From: Litorivivens lipolytica
Lineage (GTDB): Bacteria > Pseudomonadota > Gammaproteobacteria > Pseudomonadales > Spongiibacteraceae
Reading direction: 5' to 3'
Length of the DNA: 64,000 bases
Assembly: GCF_014191715.1 (NCBI RefSeq)
Contig: NZ_JACHWY010000002.1
Coordinates: 248,001-312,000 of the forward strand
Shown: positions 1 through 5,910 of the stretch, one piece after another
How positions within the stretch are numbered: the stretch's first letter is position 1
How the letters are laid out: every line of letters begins with the position of its first letter
Translations under genes and position numbers: made by a program
Notes under the pieces: model-generated
Seen by the model: the letters and a program-made list of their open reading frames with translations, nothing else
What the model was told of the DNA's origin: nothing
The model's database searches: none

Positions 1-564
1 CGGTTGGTGGAAACTACCGTATCCAAGCACGGCAAGCTGGATATTATTGTGAACAACGCGGTGCTGATGGTGCCGGAAATGATTGGCAAACACAGCACCA
101 AAGGCTGGCGCCAGAACTTTGCGGTCTCTCTGGATGGCGCCATGTTTTTGATGCGCGAAAGCTATAAACAGCTGCGAGCTAACAAAGGCGCGGTGGTGAA
201 TATTTCCTCCGTGTGCGGCTTGCTCGGTTCTATGGGAACGGCGGGTTACAGCGCAGCGAAAGCAGCCATGATCGGCCTGACCCGCAACGCCAGCATTGAG
301 TGGGCACCGGACGTGCGCGTCAATGCCATCACCCCCGGCGCTTTTCTGACGCCGGCGCTGGAGATGGTTAACCCGGACGAAGAAAGTCAGAAAGCGACGG
401 GCAAAACCATTCCCCTGAAACGTGTGGGCGATCCGCGCGAATGCGCTAACGCCATTCTGTTTTTGGCGAGCGACGAAGCCTCCTACATCACCGGTATTGT
501 GATGCCCGTTGACGGTGGCCGCACGGCTGAGTTGAACACCGGCGCGGCCTCCTGGGAGGATTGA
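1..564 (+). CDS. SDR family oxidoreductase (5' end outside window)
   Basis: C-terminal ~187 residues of a classical short-chain dehydrogenase/reductase; the cofactor-binding start lies upstream of the window. Visible are the structural NNAV segment (NNAG-type), the catalytic Ser in VNISS, the catalytic YSAAK (YxxxK) and the late VNAITPGAFLTP and MPVDGG segments that close the Rossmann fold. It most likely oxidises or reduces a secondary alcohol/ketone with NAD(P)(H); the substrate is not readable. The stop is one base from the next gene, whose ribosome site (GGGAGG) lies inside this coding end, so the two are translationally linked. Together with the SnoaL-like protein and the Old Yellow Enzyme downstream it looks like a small catabolic operon (inference). 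Confidence 0.9.
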   Translation, partial: RLVETTVSKHGKLDIIVNNAVLMVPEMIGKHSTKGWRQNFAVSLDGAMFLMRESYKQLRANKGAVVNISSVCGLLGSMGTAGYSAAKAAMIGLTRNASIEWAPDVRVNAITPGAFLTPALEMVNPDEESQKATGKTIPLKRVGDPRECANAILFLASDEASYITGIVMPVDGGRTAELNTGAASWED

Positions 565-565
565 A

Positions 566-1186
566 ATGGACGATAAACTCCTGCATCGCATCGATCGGCT
601 GGAATCACTCGACGAGATTCGTCAACTGGTTGCCAAGTATTCCCTGTCGCTGGATATGCGCGATCTGGATGCCCATGTAAATCTGTTTGCGCCGGATATC
701 CGAGTCAGTCGCGAGTTGAGTGGCCGGGAAAACCTCAAGGCCTGGGTTGATGACACCTTGCGCAATCAATTCACCGGCACTTCCCATCACGTAGGTAATC
801 ACATTATTGAGTTCGATGATCCGGATCATGCGGTGGGTGTTCTGTATTCAAAGAACGAGCACGAATGCGGCCCAGAGTGGGTGATAATGCAGATGCTCTA
901 TTGGGATGACTACGAGCGCATCGACGGTCGCTGGTATTTTCGTCGCCGCCTGCCCTGCTATTGGTATGCCACGGATTTGAACAAACCGCCGCTGGGCGAG
1001 TTGAAAATGCGCTGGCCCGGTCGCGAACCCTACCACGGCGCCTTCCACGATCTGTTTCCGAGCTGGAAGGAATTCTGGGCCAACAAGCCCGAGGGTACCC
1101 CGGAGGTGGCCGCGCCCGCGCCAGTTGAACAATTTCTGAAAACTATGCGCCGGGGCACACCCGCGCCAAAAATACGAGTGCGCTGA
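566..1186 (+). CDS. SnoaL/NTF2-like fold protein
   Basis: 206-residue cytoplasmic protein with the SnoaL-like start pattern (RLESLDEIRQLVAKYSLSLD followed by a charged DLDAHVNLFAPD segment) typical of the cone-shaped NTF2 fold used by ketosteroid isomerase-like, dehydratase-like and ring-hydroxylase small-subunit-like proteins. The N-terminal ~140 residues form the fold; the rest is a Pro/Trp-rich extension. No signal peptide. It is preceded by GGGAGG six bases before ATG. The stop overlaps the next start (TGATG), so SDR, this gene and the OYE gene are one transcript. A role as isomerase/dehydratase on a ring or enone substrate fits the neighbours but is inferred. Confidence 0.75.
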   Translation: MDDKLLHRIDRLESLDEIRQLVAKYSLSLDMRDLDAHVNLFAPDIRVSRELSGRENLKAWVDDTLRNQFTGTSHHVGNHIIEFDDPDHAVGVLYSKNEHECGPEWVIMQMLYWDDYERIDGRWYFRRRLPCYWYATDLNKPPLGELKMRWPGREPYHGAFHDLFPSWKEFWANKPEGTPEVAAPAPVEQFLKTMRRGTPAPKIRVR

Positions 1187-2238
1187 TGAAGCTCTTTACC
1201 GAAACCACACTGGGGCGGCTGCAATTGCGCAATCGCGTTGTGATGGCACCCATGACTCGCTCACGCGCCGATCAAGCTACCGACGTGCCGACGGATCTAA
1301 TGCGCGAGTACTACCAGCAACGCGCCAGTGCCGGCCTGATTATCACCGAAGGCACTCAGCCCAGCGCCGAAGGCAAAGGCTACTGCCGCACGCCGGGAAT
1401 CTATACCGCAGAGCAGATTGCGGCCTGGAAAACTGTGACTTCTGCCGTGCACGCCGAGGGCGGTCAGATTGTGCTGCAGCTGATGCACTGCGGTCGCGTC
1501 GCCAGTTCGGCTAACAAAGGGGCAGGGGTGCGAACTGTGGCGCCGTCCGCTATTACGGCCAATGCAGAAATTTTTACCGAGCAGGGTATGCTGGCAATGG
1601 ACGAGCCGGAGGCCATGAGCGAAGCGGATATTCTGCAAACCATCGACGATTATCGTCGCGCCACCGAAAACGCCTATGCGGCTGGTTTCGATGGTGTAGA
1701 GCTCCACTGCACCAGCGGCTACCTGCCGGCTCAGTTCCTCTCAACCGGCACCAATCAGCGCAGCGATGACTGGGGCGGCTCCCTGGAAAACCGCCTGCGC
1801 TTTGTGCTGGAAGTACTGAAGGCGATGACGGGGGTGGATGGTTCGGATCGGGTCGGCATGCGTATCTGTCCGGGCAATCCCTTTAACGATCTGCATGACG
1901 ACAACCATGAAGAGACCTTCGCGGCTCTCTTGCGGTGGGTTGATCCGATGCAGCTGGCCTACCTGCATGTGATTCGCATGCCCCAACTTGGGCTCGACAA
2001 TATTGGCCTCGCCCGCGCGAATTATTCGGGCGCCCTGATCGTCAATGAGAGTTACGATCGCGATGAGGCCGAGAGCGCGCTGGATGAGCAAATTCAGGCG
2101 GTGTCTTTCGGGCGTCCCTTTATTGCCAACCCGGATCTGGTGCGCCGCTATCGCGAAGGCTTGGCCCTGTCGCAAATGAACCCCAAGACCCTTTACACGC
2201 CGGGCGAAGCTGGGTATACCGATTACCCAACCGTCTGA
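1186..2238 (+). CDS. NADH:flavin oxidoreductase, Old Yellow Enzyme family
   Basis: 350 residues, the full length of a NemA/OYE-type FMN alkene reductase. Family landmarks in order: RNRVVMAPMTRSRA at the N-terminus, the FMN-contacting QLMHCGR, GFDGVELHCTSGYL with QFLSTGTNQRSDDWGGS, the phosphate-binding SFGRPFIANPDL and the terminal YTPGEAGYTDYP. Such enzymes reduce activated C=C bonds with NAD(P)H. Odd points: the second substrate-carbonyl ligand, His or Asn in most members (HxxH/HxxN), is Ser here (HCTS), and the usual QLWH is QLMH. The fold is clear; substrate range is likely altered. Start ATG overlaps the previous stop. Confidence 0.88.
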   Translation: MKLFTETTLGRLQLRNRVVMAPMTRSRADQATDVPTDLMREYYQQRASAGLIITEGTQPSAEGKGYCRTPGIYTAEQIAAWKTVTSAVHAEGGQIVLQLMHCGRVASSANKGAGVRTVAPSAITANAEIFTEQGMLAMDEPEAMSEADILQTIDDYRRATENAYAAGFDGVELHCTSGYLPAQFLSTGTNQRSDDWGGSLENRLRFVLEVLKAMTGVDGSDRVGMRICPGNPFNDLHDDNHEETFAALLRWVDPMQLAYLHVIRMPQLGLDNIGLARANYSGALIVNESYDRDEAESALDEQIQAVSFGRPFIANPDLVRRYREGLALSQMNPKTLYTPGEAGYTDYPTV

Positions 2239-2268
2239 TAACCGTGAGAGGGAGGTACGCAGCAGCGT

Positions 2269-2790
2269 ATGTCGCGTCTCTTTGTTGCAGTGCCCCTATC
2301 GCAGCCGCTGAAAACGCGGCTGCAGACCATCCAGCCACCCAAAACCCGTGGCATCAGCCCTATGGCGCCCGACAATCTGCATTTGACCCTGCAGTTTATC
2401 GGTGACGCCGACCCCGAGCTTGTGATCAAGGCGCTGTCCACGGTGCGGGCAAGGAGCTTTGAATTGCAGTTCACCGAGCTGAGCCAGTTCCGCAACGGCG
2501 TCATCTGGCTCGGCGTGAAAGATTGCCCGGAACTGAAAGCACTTCAGCTCAGTGTGCTCAAGGCCTTGATCAAGGCGGGGCTGCCGCTGGAGAAAAAACG
2601 CTTTGTTCCCCACATCACCCTGGCGCGCTATAAACGCCATGTGCCGCAACCTATGATTGAAGAATTGATCAAACAAACTGCCGCAGACGTGCCAGCGGAA
2701 CAGGTCATGGCCTTCAGCCTGTTTAACAGCCAGACGGAGGATGAGGAGCTGGTTTACAAACGGATACGGGCCTTTCCACTGTCATCCTGA
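2269..2790 (+). CDS. thpR: RNA 2',3'-cyclic phosphodiesterase ThpR
   Basis: 173 residues, usual length for the bacterial ThpR/LigT family of the 2H phosphoesterase superfamily. Both signature tetrapeptides are present: HLTL near residue 41 (DNLHLTLQFIGD) and HITL near residue 118 (VPHITLARYK). The N-terminal RLFVAVPLS is also typical. The enzyme hydrolyses 2',3'-cyclic phosphodiester ends of RNA to 2'-phosphates in the cytoplasm. It follows the OYE gene by 30 bases but is a housekeeping type of gene and probably independent of the upstream pathway. A short AAGCCTG/CAGGCTT repeat follows at 2803-2817 without a T-run. Confidence 0.92.
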   Translation: MSRLFVAVPLSQPLKTRLQTIQPPKTRGISPMAPDNLHLTLQFIGDADPELVIKALSTVRARSFELQFTELSQFRNGVIWLGVKDCPELKALQLSVLKALIKAGLPLEKKRFVPHITLARYKRHVPQPMIEELIKQTAADVPAEQVMAFSLFNSQTEDEELVYKRIRAFPLSS

Positions 2791-2931
2791 ATCCTGCGTA
2801 CAAAGCCTGTCAGGCTTGCGTTATCTCGCAAGGCATTTCGGTTGGAAGAAATCCGTTGTCTAGCGGTGGGCGTAAGACACGAATCAAGGCGACGACCATA
2901 ACAACATAATAGCTATTCGCGAGGAGCAGTC

Positions 2932-3411
2932 ATGCAGCGCCACATTGATCCCATTGAGACCGTTAACAGTATTGAAGAAAAATCCCGTCGCGTGTTGGTG
3001 TGGGGTGCCACGCTGTTTCTAGTAGGCTTGGTGGAGGGTGGTCTGATCCCGTGGTTCACAAACCCGAGAATGGGTTTGTCAGCGCACCTGACGGCGGTTC
3101 AGGGGGGCATGGCACTGTTGATCATCGGTCTGGCCTGGAATCGACTGCAACTGAGCGATATGCAGTTGCGCTGGACCTACTATCTGAACGTGGCCGGCAT
3201 TGTGACCCTCTGGCTCGCGTTAACCGCAGCAGCTGTGCTCGGCACCCGTTCTGGAACCCCTATTGCCGGTGCGGGCTACGGTGCCGGCGCCACAGCAGAG
3301 TTCTGCGTGGAGGCTCTGTTAACGGTGGGAGCCGTCTTGGCCATTACCGGGGGCGGTCTGTTTTTCTGGGGGCTGGAACTGACTACCTGGAAATCGCGGG
3401 CCAAGAAGTGA
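2932..3411 (+). CDS. Small four-helix membrane protein, possibly styrene-oxide-isomerase-like
   Basis: 159 residues with four hydrophobic segments (about residues 22-42, 55-74, 88-108 and 128-150) and a charged N-terminus; an inner-membrane protein. GAGGAG lies eight bases before ATG. I do not firmly recognise the family. Length, four-helix layout, a His at the start of helix 2 (SAHLTAVQGGMAL) and a Tyr-Tyr-Leu-Asn at the start of helix 3 resemble the haem-b-binding small isomerases of the StyC type, where a helix-2 His and a helix-3 Tyr are functional. That resemblance is from memory and weak. Alternative: an uncharacterised conserved membrane protein. Confidence 0.7.
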   Translation: MQRHIDPIETVNSIEEKSRRVLVWGATLFLVGLVEGGLIPWFTNPRMGLSAHLTAVQGGMALLIIGLAWNRLQLSDMQLRWTYYLNVAGIVTLWLALTAAAVLGTRSGTPIAGAGYGAGATAEFCVEALLTVGAVLAITGGGLFFWGLELTTWKSRAKK

Positions 3412-3420
3412 TGTATTGGC

Positions 3421-3456
3421 TGCGGCGCCTATTGCCAGGCAACTAACGGCGCCGCA
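3421..3456. terminator. Inverted repeat between convergent genes
   Basis: TGCGGCGCC (3421-3429) and GGCGCCGCA (3448-3456) form a perfect 9-bp G+C stem with an 18-base loop, placed exactly between two convergent genes. No T-run follows on either strand, so it is at best a weak or Rho-assisted bidirectional terminator. Confidence 0.35.
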
Positions 3457-3465
3457 CCTGCGTGA

Positions 3466-3795
3466 TTACCAGGCAATCTTGCCGGTCACCACATCCTTCC
3501 ACATTACAAAATCGCCCCACAGGCTGTAGAGCGGGTTTTTGAAAGTCGCTGGTTTGTTCTTCTCAAAAAAGAAGTGTCCGACCCAGGCGAAACCGTAACC
3601 CACCAGTGGCAGCGCCCACAGGAAGGCCCACTGCTCGGTAAACACGGTATAGGCGACCAGTGTGATCACCAGTGTGGTGCCAACCACGTGCAGCCGGCGG
3701 CACGTGGTGTCTTTATGCTCGCTCAGATAGTAGGGGTAGAACTCGCGAAAGGACGTGAAACCGCCTTCGGGAATGGTCAGAGTCTGTTTGTTCAT
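3466..3795 (-). CDS. Mpo1/DUF962-like membrane protein
   Basis: 109 residues. Two central hydrophobic helices (about residues 40-57 and 60-75) with conserved His residues around them (YYLSEHKDTTCRRLHVVG before, GHFFFEKNKPATFKNPLYS after). This is the DUF962/Mpo1-like pattern; the yeast member is an Fe(II)-dependent dioxygenase for alpha-oxidation of 2-hydroxy fatty acids. The start is set by AAGGAGGG seven bases upstream of ATG at 3795, and that site overlaps the stop codon of the aldolase gene (TAAGGAGGG), which implies coupled translation. Enzymatic function in bacteria is unproven; a membrane lipid role is inference. Confidence 0.8.
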   Translation of the reverse strand: MNKQTLTIPEGGFTSFREFYPYYLSEHKDTTCRRLHVVGTTLVITLVAYTVFTEQWAFLWALPLVGYGFAWVGHFFFEKNKPATFKNPLYSLWGDFVMWKDVVTGKIAW

Positions 3796-3808
3796 GGGGT
3801 ATCCCTCC

Positions 3809-4582
3809 TTACTGATCGTAGCCAGGGTTCTGCCGGTCGAGTTTACGCAGCAGGCCAGGCCATGCAAGGCCGCCGAACATGCCTTTCGTCACAACCTGTG
3901 CGGCTTCACGCACGCCGTCGAGGATGTCCTGCTGCACCGGGACCAGCTCGCGGTTGCCCGCCAGTGCGCGAACCTGAATCATGCAGGCTGCCTCAAAAAT
4001 ATACATGGCCAGAAAAGCATCGGCGGGTGTGTTGCCGACGGTGAGCAGGCCGTGATTGCGGAGCATCAGAAACACGTTCTCGCCCAGATCATTTACCAGT
4101 CGGGGTTTTTCGTCTTCGTTAAGGGCGATGCCCTCATAGTCGTGGTAACCGAGATTGGACAGCACCAGTGTGGCTTGTTGTGAAATCGGCAGCAGGCCTT
4201 CTTTTTGCGTGGATACGGCAACACCGTTCAGGGAGTGGGTGTGCATGACACAGTGGGCGTCTTCACGGGCGGCGTGGATGGCGCTGTGGATCGTGAAACC
4301 GGCCGGATTTACATCGTAGGGTGAGTCCTGCACCTTGTTGCCATCGGCGTCGATTTTCACCAGTGAAGAGGCGGTCACCTCCTCGAACATCATGCCGTAG
4401 GGGTTGATCAGAAAGTGGTGGTCTGTGTTGGGGACCCGCGAGGAAATGTGGGTAAACACCAGATCGTCCCAACCGTAGAGGGCGACCAATCGGTAGGCTG
4501 CGGCCAGATTGACCCGGGCTTCCCATTCTTCGGCCGAGACTTGGCCCTTCAAGCTTTCGGCTTTACTCATTGCCAGGCTCAT
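3809..4582 (-). CDS. Class II aldolase/adducin family protein
   Basis: 257 residues with the full class II aldolase/adducin head domain. Zinc ligands are visible as HTHS near residue 125 (HCVMHTHSLNG) and the later His in MLRNHGLLTVG. RVPNTDHHFLINPYGMMFEEV is the substrate-phosphate region shared with adducin-like proteins. Members are metal-dependent aldolases or epimerases, but the bacterial adducin-like branch is mostly uncharacterised, so no substrate is assigned. Start ATG at 4582 has AAGGGAGG six bases upstream. It is the first gene of a two-gene unit with the Mpo1-like protein and is divergent from a Crp/Fnr-type regulator that may control it. Confidence 0.88.
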   Translation of the reverse strand: MSLAMSKAESLKGQVSAEEWEARVNLAAAYRLVALYGWDDLVFTHISSRVPNTDHHFLINPYGMMFEEVTASSLVKIDADGNKVQDSPYDVNPAGFTIHSAIHAAREDAHCVMHTHSLNGVAVSTQKEGLLPISQQATLVLSNLGYHDYEGIALNEDEKPRLVNDLGENVFLMLRNHGLLTVGNTPADAFLAMYIFEAACMIQVRALAGNRELVPVQQDILDGVREAAQVVTKGMFGGLAWPGLLRKLDRQNPGYDQ

Positions 4583-4657
4583 GGCAACCTCCCTTCAAAT
4601 CTGCAGTCATGTTGTTGGATGTTGACCCTGAGTCTGCGCCAGTCACAACCATAAAAC

Positions 4658-4673
4658 TGTCAAACAATTGACA
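4658..4673. promoter_or_regulatory. Putative Crp/Fnr-type operator
   Basis: TGTCAA-ACAA-TTGACA is a perfect 6-bp inverted repeat with a 4-base spacer in the 105-bp gap between the divergent aldolase and Crp/Fnr genes. Crp/Fnr proteins bind palindromes of this size (for example TTGAT-N4-ATCAA). Each arm also reads TTGACA, a -35 consensus, on one strand. Control of both genes by the adjacent regulator is inferred. Confidence 0.45.
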
Positions 4674-4687
4674 ATTAGGCCCTTGAA

Positions 4688-5392
4688 TTGAGTCAGACAC
4701 CCTCTATCCGGGAATCCCTTGAAACCAACCTCTGGTTCGCCCAGTTGCCGAGTGATGTGCTGGATAAACTGGCCCGTTGTGCCCAGCGGCGGCGTCTGAA
4801 GGACGGCGAGCTGCTCTACGCCCGCGGCGATCAGCCGACGGGCCTGTTTGGGGTGGTAAAAGGGCGAGTGCGTATTGGTGCTACATCCATCGATGGCAAG
4901 GCTCTGACCGCGACGTTTTTTGAGGCCGGCGATTGGCTCGGCGAAATCTCGATTTTTGATGGGCTGCCGAGACTGTCTGATGCAGAGGCCAGCGGTGAGT
5001 TGGAAGTTCTGATGATCCCGCGTCAGGCCATCCTCGATCTGCTAAAACAGCAGCCGGAACTCTATGCGCCCTTTGTCCAGATTCTCTGCGGCAAGCTCCG
5101 TCAGGCGATGGAGGGGCTCAGTGATCTGATGTTGCTGCCCTTGTCGCAGCGAGTCGCCAAGCGCTTGCTGACCCTGGCCAATGACTACGGCCAACCGCAT
5201 GCGGAAGGGGTGCTGATTGATATGCATCTGCCTCAGGATGAACTGGGCCGAATGCTGGGGGCTTCACGTCAGAGCGTGAGTAAGGAGCTCAAGGCGCTGG
5301 AAAAGCGCGGCTGGGTCAAGCTGGCCTACGGCAGAATTATTCTCAGTGACAGGCAAGCCCTTGAATCGCATGTGGAAGAGCCTTTTGGGTAA
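4688..5392 (+). CDS. Crp/Fnr family transcriptional regulator
   Basis: 234 residues: cyclic-nucleotide-binding-like beta-roll (about 20-135) then a winged-helix DNA-binding domain (about 150-220) with the recognition segment LGRMLGASRQSVSKELKALE. There is no Fnr-type cysteine cluster at the N-terminus. The cNMP pocket reads GDWLGEISIFDGLPRLSDAEA, where the canonical Arg/Ser-Thr pair for cAMP is changed, so cAMP binding is doubtful. Translation appears to start at TTG 4688, since an in-frame TAG lies ten bases upstream and no ATG is near; no clear Shine-Dalgarno is visible, so leaderless initiation is possible. A palindrome sits 15 bases before the start. Confidence 0.88.
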   Translation: MSQTPSIRESLETNLWFAQLPSDVLDKLARCAQRRRLKDGELLYARGDQPTGLFGVVKGRVRIGATSIDGKALTATFFEAGDWLGEISIFDGLPRLSDAEASGELEVLMIPRQAILDLLKQQPELYAPFVQILCGKLRQAMEGLSDLMLLPLSQRVAKRLLTLANDYGQPHAEGVLIDMHLPQDELGRMLGASRQSVSKELKALEKRGWVKLAYGRIILSDRQALESHVEEPFG

Positions 5393-5428
5393 TAGTGCGA
5401 AAACACTGTACGTGTTGCAGGTTTGCCG

Positions 5429-5434
5429 TATAAT
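5429..5434 (+). promoter_or_regulatory. Putative -10 element of the cold-shock gene
   Basis: TATAAT consensus hexamer about 200 bases before the cold-shock start codon; the -35 region is poor. It would give a leader of roughly 195 bases, similar to the long 5' UTRs of cspA-type genes. The position is plausible only; no other convincing promoter was seen in this gap (5393-5637). Confidence 0.35.
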
Positions 5435-5582
5435 CGATCAGGCTGACTAAGACTCAGTAGAACCTTGTAAAGCAATTTAGAACGACCTGCCTGTTAGTGC
5501 CAGCTGACAGACGTGAGCAACGCACTAGATCTTCATCTTGTTTTTACCAAGTCAATTCTGCGCCTTACCGTCAACACCCAAT

Positions 5583-5602
5583 CTGCGTAACGCAGTTTTT
5601 TT
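5583..5602 (+). terminator. Terminator-like hairpin in the cold-shock leader
   Basis: CTGCG-TAA-CGCAG followed at once by seven T, ending 35 bases before the cold-shock ATG and upstream of its ribosome site. This is the form of a short intrinsic terminator placed inside a 5' UTR, that is, a possible attenuator. The stem has only 5 bp, so efficiency would be modest and temperature-sensitive. Confidence 0.45.
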
Positions 5603-5637
5603 GTTTTATTTCGGCAGCAAGCCGAGGAGAAAGTGCA

Positions 5638-5844
5638 ATGTCTAAAACTACTGGCCAGGTAAAATGGTTTAACGAAACTAAAGGCTTCGGCTTTTTGGAA
5701 CAAGATGGCGGCAAGGACGTATTCGTACACTTCAGCGCTATTCAAGGTTCAGGTTTCAAAACTCTGGCTGAAGGCCAGCGTGTAGAATTTGAAGTTGTTC
5801 AGGGCGACAAAGGCCCGCAAGCAGCTAACGTAATGGTTGTATAA
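5638..5844 (+). CDS. Cold-shock protein, CspA family
   Basis: 68 residues, a single cold-shock domain. RNP1 reads KGFGFL and RNP2 reads VFVHF, both needed for single-stranded RNA/DNA binding; the start [15 protein letters not shown] is canonical. It acts as an RNA chaperone in the cytoplasm. ATG 5638 follows GAGGAG at a good distance; the longer in-frame reading back to 5497 is leader, not protein. The ~245-base region upstream is a long untranslated leader with a terminator-like hairpin, and a strong terminator follows the gene, so it is monocistronic. Confidence 0.95.
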   Translation: MSKTTGQVKWFNETKGFGFLEQDGGKDVFVHFSAIQGSGFKTLAEGQRVEFEVVQGDKGPQAANVMVV

Positions 5845-5865
5845 CCACTTACGTAGAACGACAAA

Positions 5866-5888
5866 GGCGCTCATTGAGCGCCTTTTTT
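5866..5888 (+). terminator. Intrinsic terminator of the cold-shock gene
   Basis: GGCGCTC-ATT-GAGCGCC followed by six T, 21 bases after the cold-shock stop. Classic Rho-independent form. On the opposite strand it lies just beyond the end of the TonB receptor gene, but only three T follow there. Confidence 0.85.
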
Positions 5889-5910
5889 ATGCCTGTTGTT
5901 TAGGCTCGCC

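Noticed and set aside
2803-2817. AAGCCTG-T-CAGGCTT as the thpR terminator
   Set aside because: One-base loop and no following T-run; probably chance.
3809-4582. Fuculose-1-phosphate aldolase or second mtnB
   Set aside because: Adducin-like sequence, context without sugar or mtn genes; left as class II aldolase family.
4688-5392. Fnr-type oxygen sensor
   Set aside because: No N-terminal cysteine cluster for an iron-sulfur centre, so only the general Crp/Fnr label is given.
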